NCBI GenBank assembly: GCA_963816795.1
Contig: CAWFLT010000018.1
Coordinates: forward strand, 1 to 62,972
Reading direction: 5' to 3'
DNA from: CAWFLT01 sp963816795
GTDB lineage: Bacteria; Acidobacteriota; Vicinamibacteria; Vicinamibacterales; SCN-69-37
Length of the DNA: 62,972 bases
Every line of letters starts with the position of its first letter. The first letter of the stretch is position 1. The position numbers and the translations under genes are program-made. Positions 1-10,871 of this stretch are shown one piece after another. Under the pieces are notes generated by a model. It searched no databases, had not been told where the DNA came from, and saw nothing but the letters and a program-made list of their open reading frames with translations.

Positions 1-239
1 CTGAAAGACGTAAAGTTCTGAAGACCATTTTGGGCGAGAAACGACCTCACGGATTCAGGCTGACGCTCTGGCGTTGAAGCGCGTGAGCGCGCTTCCACAG
101 AGCGACCGTGGTAGCACGAGTGCAGTGGGATTCGCTTCACTGCCTTCGCAAGTGGACACGCCGTGGCACGGCCAGAAGCCTTGATCCCGCAGTCGGTGCG
201 GCCAGAACATCCCAAAGCTAGCTTTTCCTCACGACCTTC
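1..239. other. Upstream region without a recognised gene
   Basis: This stretch before ppc has visibly lower GC than the genes around it. It carries no frame with recognisable protein sequence. An 8-base string GGCCAGAA occurs twice near its right end. I see no convincing promoter or hairpin terminator. It may hold the 3' end of a feature lying left of the window. Confidence 0.4.
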
Positions 240-2949
240 ATGTTGAGCTTTTCGCGGCGAGACGATCGATCTCTCGTGGTGCGATCCGACCCGCACAAGC
301 CGCTGCGCGACGACGTGCGGCTGCTCGGCGAGCTGCTCGGCGACACGCTGCGCGCGCTCGAAGGCGAGGCGCTGTTCGCGCGCGTCGAGGAGGTGCGCGC
401 GCTGGCGAAGCGCGCGCACGCCGGCGACGCGGCCGCCTTCGAGGAGCTGGCCGATCGGCTGGCCGAGCTGCCGATTGGACGCGGCGGTGCCGATCGCGCG
501 GGCGTTCGCGCACTTCCTCGACGCTGGCCAACATCGCCGAGCAGCATCACCGCGTCCGCCGGCGCCGCGACTACGCGCGCGACGCCGGCGCGGCGCCCGC
601 AGCCCGGCTCGTGCGCCGATGCGTTCGCGCGCTGGCGGGCCGCCGGGCTGTCGGACGAGGCGCTCGCCGACGCCGTGCGATCGCTGCGGATCGAGCTCGT
701 GCTCACGGCGCATCCGACCGAGATCGTCCGCCGCACGCTGCTGCAGACGCATCGCCGGATCGCCGACGTGCTCGCCGTCCGCGACCGGCCGATCTGACGC
801 CGGAGGAATCCGACGACGCGATCGACGCGCTGCGGCGCGAGATCGCGACCGTCTGGCAGACCGACGAAGTGCGCGATCGCACGCGTGTCGCCGCTCGACG
901 AGGTGCGCGGCGGCGCTGGCGGTGTTCGAGCAGACGCTGTGGGAGGCGCTGCCGCGCTACGTGCGCCAGATCGATCGCGCGCTCGGCGAGCCGCTGCCGC
1001 TCGACGCCGCGCCGTTGCGCTTCGGCTCCTGGATCGGCGGCGATCGCGACGGCAATCCCAACGTGACGCCGGAGATCACGCGCCGGGCGACCTGGATGGC
1101 GCGGTGGGTGGCCGCCGACCTGTACCGCGCGAGATCGAGGCGCTCCGCGCGGAGCTGTCGATCGCGCCGGCGAGCGACGAGCTGCGGCGCGTCGTCGGCG
1201 ACAGCGCACGAACCCTATCGCGCGCTGCTGCGCGAGCGTCGCGGCGCGGCTGCGCGCGACGCGCGCGCTCGCCGCGGCCCGGATCGAGCGGCGAGGACGG
1301 CGACTCCGATCGGCGGCGACGCGCCCGCTCCTCGACGTCGCCGACCTCGCGGCGCCGCTGCTGCCTCTGCCATCGCTCGCTCGTCGCGACCGGCAACGCG
1401 CTGATCGCCGCGGGCCGCCTCACCGACATCCTTCGCCGCGTCGCCGCGTTCGGCTCGACGCTGGCGCCGCTCGACCTCCGCCAGGAAGCGGCGCGGCACA
1501 CCGAGGCGGTGGCCTGGATCGCGCGCGCCTGGAACCTCGGACCGTACGAAGACGCCTCGGAAGAGGAACGGATCGCGATGCTGATCGGCGAGCTCGACGC
1601 ACCGGCACGCGGACGTTCGCCGACCTGCCGCCGACGATCGGCGCGCTGCCCGACGCCGGTGCGCGACGTGCTCGACACCTTCCGGATCGCCGCCGCGCTG
1701 CCGCCCGATTCGCTCGGCGCCTACGTCATCACCATGGCGAGCCGCGCGTCGGACGTGCTCGCCGTCGAGCTGCTGCAGAAGCTCGCCGGCAACCGCATCC
1801 GCAGCGCGTGGTGCCGCTGTTCGAAACGGTCGCCGATCTCGCAGCGCGCCGGCGGCGTCCTCGACGCGCTGTTCGCGCTGCCCGTGGTACCGCGCGCGCA
1901 TCGCCGGCCACCAGGAGGTCATGATCGGCTACTCCGACTCGGCGAAGGACGCCGGCCGGTTCGCCGCGGCGTGGGCGCTGTACCGCGCGCAGGAACAGAT
2001 CGTCGCCGCGTGCGCGCGGCACGGCGTCCGCCTGACGCTGTTCCACGGCCGCGGCGGCAGCGTCGGCCGCGGCGGCGGCCCGACGCACCTCGCGATCCGA
2101 TCGCAGCCGCCCGGCTCGATCGACGGCCGCCTGCGCGTCACCGAGCAGGGCGAGATGATCCAGGCGAAGTTCGGCCTGCCCGACATCGCCGTGCGCACGA
2201 TGGAGGTCTACACGACGGCGACGCTCGAAGCGACGCTGACGCCGGCGGCCCAGCCGCCGCCCGAGTGGCGCGCGGCGATGGACGCGGCTGTCGGAACGGG
2301 CGCGCTCGTCGTATCGCGCCGTGGTCTACGACGACCCGCGGTTCGTCGAGTACTTCCACGCCGCGACGCCCGAGCCCGAGCTGCGCGCGTCCACATCGGC
2401 AGCCGGCCGGCGCGCCGGGCGGCGGCGACGGCGTCGAAAGCCTGCGCGCGATCCCGTGGCAGTTCGCGTGGACGCAGACGCGGCTGCTGCTGCCGTCGTG
2501 GCTCGGCGTCGAGGAGGCGCTCGCGACGTCGACGCGCGCGGCGACGCGGCGCTGCTGAAGACGATGTACGAGGAGTGGCCGTTCTTTCAGTCGACGCTCG
2601 ATCTGATCGAGATGGTGCTCGCGAAAGCCGACGCGCGCATCGCCGCCGAGTACGACCGCCGGCTCGTGCCCCGCCGATCTCCAGCCGCTCGGCAGCCGAG
2701 CTGCGGCCGCGGCTCGGCGCGCGCGACCGCCGCCGTGCTCGGCGATCACCGGCCACCGCGAGCCGGTCGAGACGACGCCGGTGCTGCGGCGATCGATCGA
2801 CGTGCGCAATCCCTACGTCGATCCGATCAACCTCGTGCAGATCGAGCTGCTCGCGCGCCTGCGCCAGCCGCGCGACGACGCCGGAGCTGATGCGCGCGTT
2901 CGTCGTGACGGTCAACGGCATCGCGGCGGGCATGCGGAACACGGGTTAG
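240..2949 (+). CDS. ppc: Phosphoenolpyruvate carboxylase, with many frameshifts
   Basis: Cytosolic enzyme adding bicarbonate to phosphoenolpyruvate to make oxaloacetate, an anaplerotic step. Read across frames the product is about 900 residues, the usual family length. Family landmarks appear in order: the catalytic histidine motif VLTAHPTE (near 700-720), GSWIGGDRDGNP (near 1024-1060), the GYSDSAKDAG loop (1924-1953), the glycine-rich FHGRGGSVGRGGGP (2041-2080) and the C-terminal RNTG (2937-2946), which ends the true family protein. At least eight frame changes are needed, for example near 475, 795, 885, 1130, 1610, 1800, 2310 and 2680, yet no conserved motif is lost. This points to sequencing indels rather than a dead gene. 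The ATG at 240 has no strong ribosome site. Confidence 0.9.
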
Positions 2950-2953
2950 GGCG

Positions 2954-4290
2954 GTGCGGGTGCAGACCGCCCTTTCCCTCGGTCGCACCGCCGTCATCGC
3001 CACGCTCGTCGTCGCGATGGCCTGGCTGGCGCTGCCAGACCACCCGGCAGGGGCGCAGTCCGCGCAGGGCGCGCGGACGCTCTCCGCCGGGGATGACGCG
3101 CTGCTCGAGGATCTGTCGAAGCGATCGTTCATGTTCTTCTGGGAACATGCCGACCCGGCCACCGGAATCGTGCGCGACCGGGCGCGGAACGAACGGATCG
3201 CCGGTCGACACCAACGCACGTGATGTCGGCAGCATCGCATCGACCGGGTTCGGGCCTGACCGGGTTGTGCATCGCCGCCGAGCGCGGCTGGATTCCACGC
3301 GCGGACGCCGTCGGCCGGGCCGGACGACGCTGCGGTTCTTTACCGGGCGGAGCGTTCACGAGCGCGGCTGGTTCTATCACTTCGTCAACCTCCGCACGGG
3401 AGCGCGCGAGTGGTCGAGCGAACTTGCTCGTCGATCGACAGCGCCCTGCTCCTGGCCGGCGTCCTCTCGGTGCGCCAGTGCTTCGGCTCCGACGCGGAGA
3501 TCGTGCGGTCGGCAACGACGATCTACGAACGGGTGGATTTTTCCTGGATGCTCGCGGGCGATCCGCTCATCCTCTCGCATGGCTGGAAACCGGAGAGCGG
3601 GTTCCTGCGATCGCGCTGGGACCACTACTCGGAATTGATGCTGCTCTACGTGCTCGCGATTGGGTCGCCGACACATGCCATTCCGCCAGCCTCCTGGCGC
3701 GCCTGGCGGCGGCCGACGATCACGTTCGAGTCGTACTCGTACGTCGGCGGACCGCCGCCGCTCTTCGTCCATCAGTACGCGCACGCCTGGGTGGACTTTC
3801 GAGGACGGCGCGAACGGGAGGCGCCGAACATCGACTGGTTCGAGAATTCAGTCATCGCGACGCGCGCCCACAAGGCGTTCACGCTGAGCCTGGCGCCGGA
3901 GTTTCCAGGCTACTCCGAACATCTGTGGGGCATCACCGCGTCAGACAGCCGCAAAGGCTATGTCGCCTGGGGCGGCCCGCCGCGCACGAATCAGATCGAC
4001 GGGACGATCGTGCCCGCTGCGGCGGCCGGATCGCTCATGTTCGCACCGGATATCACGGTGCCCGCGGTGCGCGAGATGCGCACGCGCTTCGGCGACCGGA
4101 TCTACGGCCGCTACGGATTCGCCGACGCGTTTCACCCGACCGATGGCTGGGTGAATCCGGATGTCATCGGCATCGACCTCGGCATCACATTGCTCAGCGC
4201 CGAGAACCTCCGCACCGGCAAGGGTGGGGAGTGGTTCATGCGCAACCGGGAGATGGCCGCGACGCCTGGATCTTCTCACCACGAAGGTCA
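2954..4290 (+). CDS. Secreted glucoamylase-family protein (COG5368 type), frameshifted
   Basis: Starts at GTG 2954, four bases after ppc, with a signal peptide (hydrophobic VIATLVVAMAWLAL, cleavage likely after AGA). The joined product matches the putative glucoamylase family: KRSFMFFWEHADPATG near the start, IASTGFGLTGLCIAAERGW (3230-3290), ERGWFYHFVN, and near the end YGRYGFADAFHP then GWVNPDVIGIDLGITLLSAE. Members are thought to act on alpha- or beta-glucans outside the cytoplasm; the exact substrate is unknown. Frame changes are needed near 3195, 3330 and 3425. Family similarity ends around 4250, but this frame has no stop until 4630, deep in the opposite ankyrin gene, so the natural stop has probably been lost to an indel near 4265-4290. 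The end given is an estimate. Confidence 0.75.
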
Positions 4291-5040
4291 CGAACGGAGC
4301 GCTTGCGCGTACCGCTTGTCTTTCTTTCGCGCCGCGATCTCCCGCACCGTGCGTCCGTTCTTGGCCGGCAGATCCGGATTGGCGCCGGCGGCGAGCAGCA
4401 CCTTGAAGATCGACGGGTCGTGGCCCTTCTCGAGCACGCTGTGCAGCGGGGTGTCCCCCCGCCGAGTGTCCCCGATCGAGAGGTCCGCGCCGAGCGCGAT
4501 CAGCTCCTTCAGCGTCTTCAGCCGTCGCTTCGCCGATTCCTCACGGCTGTCCGCCAGATCGCGGCCGAGCAGGCCGACCGCCATGTGCAAGGGTGTGCCG
4601 CCGACACGCACGTTGAGGTCCGCGCCCTGACGAACGAGATCGCCCAGGATCTCCCAGTTGCCCCACCAGACCGCGGCGAACAGCGCCTCCGGCCTGGCGC
4701 CGAGGCCTAGAAAGTAGCGCGCGAGCCGGTTGTTCTGCGCGCGAGCGACGGCAAAGAAGACGAGCGACAAGACCGAGATCTCTTCCTCGCCGTCCTCGCC
4801 TGGCTTCGTCGTATACGTCACGAGCGGATCGAACCCCTCGCCGACCAGCCACTTCGCGAGCGTGAGTTGCCGGGCAGCCGCGGCTGGTTCGCCGGCCGTG
4901 GGCCGCGAGCAGACCAGTTGCAGCACGTCGAAGCCCTTCTCCGAGTGAAATTCCCTGAGAGCCGGCTTGTTGGTGAAAATTGACTGAACGGCCGACAGAT
5001 CGAGTCGCCGGACGGCATCGACCAGAGCGGTCTTGCTCAT
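4288..5040 (-). CDS. Ankyrin repeat protein
   Basis: Intact 250-residue soluble protein without signal peptide. The second half carries ankyrin repeats with their hallmark TPLH motifs: GTPLHMAVG near residue 150 and DTPLHSVLEKGHD near 200, followed by LLAAGANPDLPAKNG, the usual loop between repeats. The first half is repeat-like but diverged. Ankyrin repeats mediate protein binding; no enzymatic domain is visible and the partner is unknown. The start ATG at 5040 lies only 26 bases from the divergent start of the fusion gene at 5067, so both promoters must reach into the neighbouring gene. Its stop lies inside the end of the glucoamylase-family gene. Confidence 0.85.
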   Translation of the reverse strand: MSKTALVDAVRRLDLSAVQSIFTNKPALREFHSEKGFDVLQLVCSRPTAGEPAAAARQLTLAKWLVGEGFDPLVTYTTKPGEDGEEEISVLSLVFFAVARAQNNRLARYFLGLGARPEALFAAVWWGNWEILGDLVRQGADLNVRVGGTPLHMAVGLLGRDLADSREESAKRRLKTLKELIALGADLSIGDTRRGDTPLHSVLEKGHDPSIFKVLLAAGANPDLPAKNGRTVREIAARKKDKRYAQALRS

Positions 5041-5066
5041 GGCGGAAAATATGACACGCTCAGCCC

Positions 5067-6919
5067 GTGGCTGCCAGTGAGGAACATCCCGTCGGCATCG
5101 GCTGCATGCGGTTGTCCACCGCGGCCGGCCGCGACGACGACCGGGCCGTCGCCGTCGTGCACGCCGCGCTGGACGCCGGCGTCACGTTCTTCGACACCGC
5201 CGACAGCTACTGCTCGAACGAGAGCGACATCGGACACAACGAGCGGCTCATCGCGCGCGCGCTGGCCACCTGGGCCGGTGACCGATCGCGGGTGATCGTC
5301 GCCACGAAGGGTGGTCTCACCCGGCCTGACGGCCAGTGGGTGCCGGACGGCCGCGCGAAGCATCTGGCGGCCGCCTGCGAGGCCAGTTGCCGTGCGCTCG
5401 GCGTCGATCGGATCTCGCTGTATCAACTCCACGCCCCCGATCCACGCGTGCCGTTCGCCACGAGCGTGCGCGCCCTCGACGCGCTCAAGCGCGACGGCCG
5501 GATCGAGGCAATCGGTTTGTGCAACGTCAACCTGCGTCAGTTGCAGGAAGCGCGCGAGATCACGGAGATCACCGCCGTGCAGGTCGAGCTGAATCCCTGG
5601 CAGGACGCGAACATCCTGAGCGGGGTGGCCGGCTACTGCGTCCTGAACGGCATCCGGCTCGTGCCCTACCGGCCGCTTGGCGGCCCGCGCCGGCGGCGCG
5701 CGATCGCGTCCGATCCGCTGCTCAGCGCGATCGCGGTGTCGCATCACGCAACGCCGCATGAAGTCGTACTGACCTGGCTCGCTGGGCTCGGCGAGGGCCT
5801 GGTCCCGATCCCGGGACCGTCTCGCGTCGAGACGGCAGCATCGGTGGGGCGCGCCGCGACCATCGTCCTCACGGACAGCGAGCGGGCTCAGCTCGATGCG
5901 CACTTCCCCGCCGCTGCCAGACTCCGTCGGGCGAAGACGCCGGCGCTCGTGACCGCTGGCGCGGCGGCGCGCGACGGCGAAGTCGTGCTCGTCATGGGTC
6001 TGCCGGCTGCCGGCAAGAGCACCATTGCCCGTCGATTCGTCGAGCGTGGCTACACGCGTCTGAACCGCGACGAGATCGGTGGCTCGCTCCGCGCGATGGT
6101 GCCGGCGCTCGAACGTCAGATTGTCGCGGGCACGACCCGCCTCGTCCTCGACAACACCTACATCTCGAGAACGTCGCGGGCGCCGATCATCGAGGTGGCC
6201 ACGCGTTTTGGCTTGCGCACCCGCGGCGTGTGGGTCGCAACGCCGGTAGAAGACGCACAGACGAATGCGTGCTGGCGGATGGTCGAGAAGTACGGCCGGT
6301 TACTGGAACCCGACGAAATCCGTCTGACGGCCAGGCGAGACGCCGGCATCTTCGGACCGGGCGTCCACTTCCGATACGAGCGTGAGCTCGAGATGCCAGA
6401 TCCGTCGGAAGGCTTCGCCGCGTTCGAAGTGGTCCCGTTCAGCCGCGTGCTTCCGCCGGAGTTCACTGAACGCGCGGTGATCGTCTGGTGCGATGGCGTC
6501 TTGCGTCGTAGTCGTACTGGCCAGCGGACGCCTTCCTCGGCCGACGACGTGGAGGTCGAGCCAGGTCGCGGAGATCGCCTCCGCGAGTATCAGCGCCGGG
6601 GCTGGCGGGTGATTGGGCTCTCCTGGCAGCCTGAGATCAGCGACGGCACCATGTCGCGATCCGAGGTCGCGGCGGCGTTCGATCGGACGCGCGAGCTGCT
6701 CGGCCTGGACCTCGAGGTCTATTTCTGTCCCCATCCAGCCGGTCCTCCAATCTGCTGGTGCCGCAAACCGCTGCCCGGGCTCGGTGTGGTCGTCACCGAA
6801 CGTTACCGGCTCGATCCCGCCATCAGTGCCTGTATGTCGGTGCCGGCTCGCAGGATCCGGGATTTGCGCGTCGCCTCGGCTTCACGTTCCGGCACGCCGA
6901 CGAGTTTTTCAACGAATAG
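5067..6919 (+). CDS. Aldo/keto reductase - P-loop kinase - HAD-like fusion protein
   Basis: One frame from GTG 5067 holds three domains. Residues 1-285 form an aldo/keto reductase barrel with the catalytic tetrad D43, Y48, K81 and H122 in their usual contexts (FFDTADSY, VIVATKGG, YQLHAP). Residues 305-420 form a polynucleotide-kinase-like P-loop domain with Walker A GLPAAGKST (311-319) and LNRDEIG. Residues 470-600 resemble HAD phosphatases of the GmhB/HisB kind, with a zinc site C554, H556, C563, C565 and RKP. The HAD nucleophile position in VIVWCDGV is Trp474, not Asp, so phosphatase chemistry is doubtful. A single frame change near 6825 restores a family-like C-terminus (GFARRLGF then HADEFFNE) and a stop at 6917-6919; without it the frame runs to 6938. 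The role is unknown; repair or metabolite proofreading of a phosphorylated aldehyde is speculation. Confidence 0.8.
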
Positions 6920-6934
6920 CGCAAGGAGGCACGG

Positions 6935-7065
6935 ATGAGCGCCGACGCACAGTTGCAATCACAGATCGAGGCGGCGACCGTGTACGAACAGGACTACGTG
7001 CCCGTCCTCTTTGCGCCGTTTGCGCCGGCACGTCATCGCGGCAGCGCGATTGGCGCCGGCCAGCA
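6935..7065 (+). pseudogene. Class I SAM methyltransferase, N-terminal fragment
   Basis: An ideal ribosome site AAGGAGG (6921-6927) precedes ATG 6935. The first 35 codons read as the start of a ubiE/Coq5-type class I methyltransferase: QLQSQIEAATVYEQ then VPVLFAPFAP, after which the family continues to GxGxRVLDVACGTG. Here the sequence reaches IGAGQ and then turns into beta-barrel sequence of a TonB-dependent receptor. The SAM-binding core is absent. The matching C-terminal part is found at 9550-9882. Together they are one gene with its middle replaced. Confidence 0.75.
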
Positions 7066-9010
7066 GTGGGGCGTCGTCGTCGGGGGCAGCCTGTCGCAGC
7101 GTCGGTTCGATTCGGAGTTGTTCCGCGGCGCCGACGGCGCCTTCGCCAACTTCAACGGCTACCTGGTGCCGCAGACGACGGGCATGCTGATCTACGACGT
7201 GGATCGTCGGCGCTAGGGGGTCAATGCGGCCGTAGGCTACCGGCCGAAGGTGGGACACGAAGTGGCGTTCCGTCTCAACCACAACATGTTCCGCGATATC
7301 GAAGGTCGGCAGTTGAATGAGTTCGATCTCACGCGGGGCACGCTGAGCAATCAGACGCCGACGTCGGGCCGGTTCAGCCAGGGCCGAGCGACGCGCGAGT
7401 ATCGCGACTATGAGCAGGAACATCTCATCAACGCCTACGCAATCGAGGGCAACCATCTGCTCTCCGGCTCGACCTACGACTGGCGAGCTGGCTCAGCCGC
7501 GGGCAGCGGCATACGCCGCGACGCAACGACTGGGAGTTCCGCTCCGCCGCCAACGCATTCCCGAACACCTACGACGTGACCGATCCGACACAGCCCATCA
7601 TCACGCCGACGGCCAACTACTATGACGCCGCGTCGTACCCGTTCCGGCGCGTGCGCTTCCGCGAAGACCTGGAGCGCGAGGATGTCGTCAGTGCCGAAGG
7701 CAACGTCCGGAGCGGCGCGACGTATGGCGGCCGGACCGGGCACCGGAAGGCGGCCTCAAGTTCGTGGCCGCGACAAGATGCAGGATCGGGAGAATCTCAA
7801 CTACAACGAGCGGGATTCACGCTCGCGAAGCGCTGCCGTTTGGCGGGCCGCCGGCGACGCCTTCGAAGGCCGCTGCCGGTTCGGTCCGACGCTCAGCCAG
7901 TTCGGCGCTGGATCAGTTCTTCTGCAGAATCCGGCGCGCTCACGAGCGACTCCGTCGAGATGGCAGAATTCGATGACGCAGGACTTCACGGCCGCGAACT
8001 GGTCCGGCCGGCACGGTGGCCGGATCGACTTCACGCGGTGGAGCCGCTCGCCGTGGGATCGCGTCGAGCACACGACCGGCACCTATGACGCCTACGAGCT
8101 GGTGTCCGCCGGCGGCGTGTTCACGGGCACTGTGAACCCAACCACCGGGTCCACGCAATACACGGATGTTTTGCCGGGCGTGCACGTGAACTTTTTCCGC
8201 ATACAAACAGCTGACGATTCGGGCAGCCTGGACCAACACGCTCGGCCGGCCCGCGCACGCGAATCTGGCGCCAATCAGCGCCCTCGACGAGATCTGAGAG
8301 CGAGCCGGGAGTCTTCGTCGGCAGCCTGTCGAGTGGCAACCCGACGCTCAAGCCGTACGAGTCGATGAACCTCGACCTCTCGATTGAGTACTACCTGCCC
8401 GCTGGTCTCGTCTCCGTCGCGCCGTTCTACAAGCGAATGGACAACCCCATTTACGGGCGCAGCTTCACCGAAGAGGACGTGGTCGTACAACGATCGGTTA
8501 TATGAGCGCTTTGGCTTCTCACGGCCGGAGAACGCCGACGAGGGCCGGATCGCAGGCGTCGAGTTCAACCTGCAGACCTACTTCACGCGGCTGCCGTCAT
8601 CGTTCGATGGGTTCGGCATCAATGTCAACTACACCGTCACCGACTCGTCGGTCACCATCTTCGGCCGTGAGACCGAGGACCTGCCGTTCTTCAAACAGTC
8701 TGCGCACGTGGGAACGGCGGCGAACTCCATGAGAAATTCGGCATGGCGACGCAGCTGTCCGTGTCGTTCAACAGTCCGTCGCTCGGTTCGGTCGGACCGG
8801 ACGCGGCCCGAGACAACTATGGCGACACCTATCGGGTCGTCGACTTCGAAGTTGAGCGCCCCGGTGCGGCGCGGCCTGCGCGCGCTCTTCGAAGTGGGCA
8901 ACCTGAACGACGAGCGGCGCCGTCGCTACGCCGGAGCTTCTTCGTTCCGCACGCAGGACGAGATCCACTCGTGGAATCTCTGGGTGGGCCTCGACTGGCG
9001 GTTCCGATGA
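7066..9010 (+). pseudogene. TonB-dependent receptor, C-terminal barrel part only
   Basis: Outer-membrane receptor barrel lacking its plug. The sequence enters at WGVVVGGSLSQRRFDSELFR, which in siderophore-type receptors lies just after the plug, and runs to a classic end, WNLWVGLDWRFR plus TGA at 9008-9010, with a terminal aromatic-x-aromatic-like strand. In between are barrel strands such as NPTLKPYESMNLDLSIEYYL and RIAGVEFNLQTYF. About 200 N-terminal residues (signal, TonB box, plug) are missing. Frame changes are needed near 7210, 7500, 7740, 8240, 8470 and 8860. It is fused in frame to the methyltransferase start and cannot make a working receptor as it stands. Confidence 0.75.
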
Positions 9011-9546
9011 TGCGTTGGCTCGCGATCGCCGCCGCGGCAGCGGCGCTTTCCGCCGCTCCGGCCTCGGAACGCCAGACGACGGCGGACCGCCCACGTCATC
9101 CTGATCTCGCTCGATGGATTCGCGGCGTATCACCTCAACAACCCGGCGCTGCACCTGCCGAATCTCCGGGCCCTGGCCGCGTCCGGAGTGGCCGCCGAAA
9201 GCAGTGAGACGGTGTTTCCGTCGTTGACGCATCCGTCGCACACGACGCTCGTCACCGGTGTCACGCCGCGCAAGCATGGCGTGACCGGCAATACGGTCGA
9301 GAATCGCCACACCGGCGCGCGGTTTCACATCACGCACCTCCCGCGGCGCGAGTCGGTGCGGACGCCGACGATTTTCGACGCCGTGCGGGCGGCAGGCCGC
9401 CAAAGCGCGCGCGTTCTTCTGGCCGGAAACGAAAGACGATCCGTCGATTCGCGACAACATCGCCGAAGTGCTTCGCCCCGAAGGCGGCGCCGATCCTGAC
9501 GCGGTCACGCCAGGACTCCTGCAGGAACTCGGAAGAAGTCGGCCGA
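9007..9546 (+). pseudogene. Ectonucleotide pyrophosphatase/phosphodiesterase, N-terminal part
   Basis: The ATG at 9007 overlaps the receptor stop (ATGA), the normal arrangement of a coupled operon. A signal peptide (WLAIAAAAAALSAAPA) is followed, after a frame change near 9090, by HVILISLDGF, whose Asp binds metal in the alkaline-phosphatase superfamily, and then by VFPSLTHPSHTTLVTG, whose Thr is the expected nucleophile, and HGVTGN. About 180 of roughly 400 residues are present; the sequence stops around 9535-9550 and passes into the methyltransferase C-terminus. The product would be secreted and inactive in this form. Confidence 0.7.
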
Positions 9547-9549
9547 TGA

Positions 9550-9882
9550 CTCTATCGACTTGCGGGCACGCGCGCGGGCGACGCGCTCCGTGCGCCGTTC
9601 TCGCTCGGCGACACGTCGGTACTGGCCGCGCTCTTTGACGATACCGGCCTCCGAGACGTCGAGATCGTCACCCAGCCGTTCACGGCCAGCTTTCCGAGCA
9701 TCCGCTTCGTTGTCGAAGCAGACTTGCGCGGCTGGCTCCCCGTGATGGGCGTCGAACTGGCGGAAGAGAAGATCGCGGAGATCCTGGCGGATGCGGAACG
9801 GACGCTGGCCCGCTACGTCGCCGCGGATGGTCGACTGACATTCGACTCGCCCGCGCACATCGTCACGGCCAGGAGGGCCTAA
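9550..9882 (+). pseudogene. Class I SAM methyltransferase, C-terminal fragment
   Basis: In the frame closed by TAA 9880-9882 the sequence reads RAGDALRAPFSLGD, then ALFDDTGLRDVEI, FPSIRFVVEADLRGWLPVMG and finally FDSPAHIVTARRA. This is the characteristic C-terminal third of the same methyltransferase family whose N-terminus lies at 6935-7065. The upstream part of this frame is closed by a TGA at 9547. The central 120 or so residues, including motif I of the SAM site, are missing. It has no start of its own. Confidence 0.75.
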
Positions 9883-9885
9883 CCC

Positions 9886-10871
9886 ATGACCCGTCGCGAC
9901 TTTCTCGCGCGCACGTCCTCCGCAGCGGCGCTTCCGTTCTTGCCTTGGCGGATCGCGCACGCCCAATCCGCCATGTTCATTTCGCTGCCGCCGTGGGCGG
10001 TGGCGCGCAACGTCGGCTGGCCGGAGCAGGCGCGGCTGGCCGCACGCGTCGGCTACGCCGGAATCGACTGGGCGTTCGCCGCGGCCCGTAAAGCCGGCCT
10101 TGAAGCGACCCGTGCGCTTCTCGCCGAACTGAAAATTCAGCCGACGATTACGAACCTCCCGATGCAGGGCACGCTCGGAGCCGATGAGGCCGCCTTTGCG
10201 GACCGCCTGCCGCAACTGGCAGACGATGCGGCGTTCGCCGCGGGCATCGGCTGTCGCAACTTTCAGCTCGTGCTCACAGCGACGACGCCGGCCGGCCAGT
10301 CGAAATCAGATCGTTGGCAAACGGTGCGCAATCGACTGAGTGCGATCTCAGCCGTGCTCGCCAAGCACGACATGCGGCTCGGGCTCGAGTTCCTGGGCCC
10401 ACTCGTTTTCCGCACTGGCCGTGGTGGCGGCGGCCGCGCCGGTGCCGCCGCACCGGATGCGCCAGCGCCCGTGCCCTTCGTCTGGACGCTCCCGGAAACC
10501 GTCAAGCTCGCCGTCGAATGCGGGCCCAACATCGGCGTCACGCTCGACGCCTGGCACTGGTATCACTCCGGCGGCACCGTCGCCGACATCCTCGCGACCG
10601 ATCGGGCCCGCGTCGTCCACGTGCACGTCTCGGATGCGCGCACGATGGCGCCGAGGACGTCCGGGACGACATGCGCCTGCTGCCGGGCGAGGGCATCATC
10701 GACCTGGTCGGGTTCTTTCGCGCGCTCGCGAAGATTGGCTACGCGGGTGGCGTGGCGCCAGAAACCATCGGCCCGCGGATTCCTGACACGATGCCGCCCG
10801 AGGAGAGCGCCCGGCTGGCACTCGAAGCGACCGCGGCGGTCATGAAGCGCGCCGCTACTCTCCCCGGATGA
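9886..10871 (+). CDS. Tat-exported sugar phosphate isomerase/epimerase-like protein
   Basis: Starts three bases after the methyltransferase remnant with a strong site AGGAGGG (9871-9877). The N-terminus TRRDFLARTSSAAALPFL is a twin-arginine signal. The rest is an AP-endonuclease-2/xylose-isomerase TIM barrel: LAARVGYAGIDWA, LGLEFLGP, VTLDAWHWYHSGG and HVHVSDAR, the last two carrying the expected metal ligands. A frame change near 10645 links to GEGIIDLVGFFRAL and the stop at 10869-10871. Exported members of this family are common in Acidobacteriota and Planctomycetes; substrates are unknown. A histidine-to-glycine-rich insert (GRGGGGRAGAAAPDAPAP) sits mid-barrel. Confidence 0.8.

Noticed and set aside
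5067..6919. Active HAD phosphatase as third domain
   Set aside because: The nucleophilic Asp is replaced by Trp, so activity cannot be claimed.
9505..10215. 236-codon open frame on the minus strand
   Set aside because: Opposite strand of the methyltransferase remnant and isomerase gene, whose plus-strand motifs are clear.
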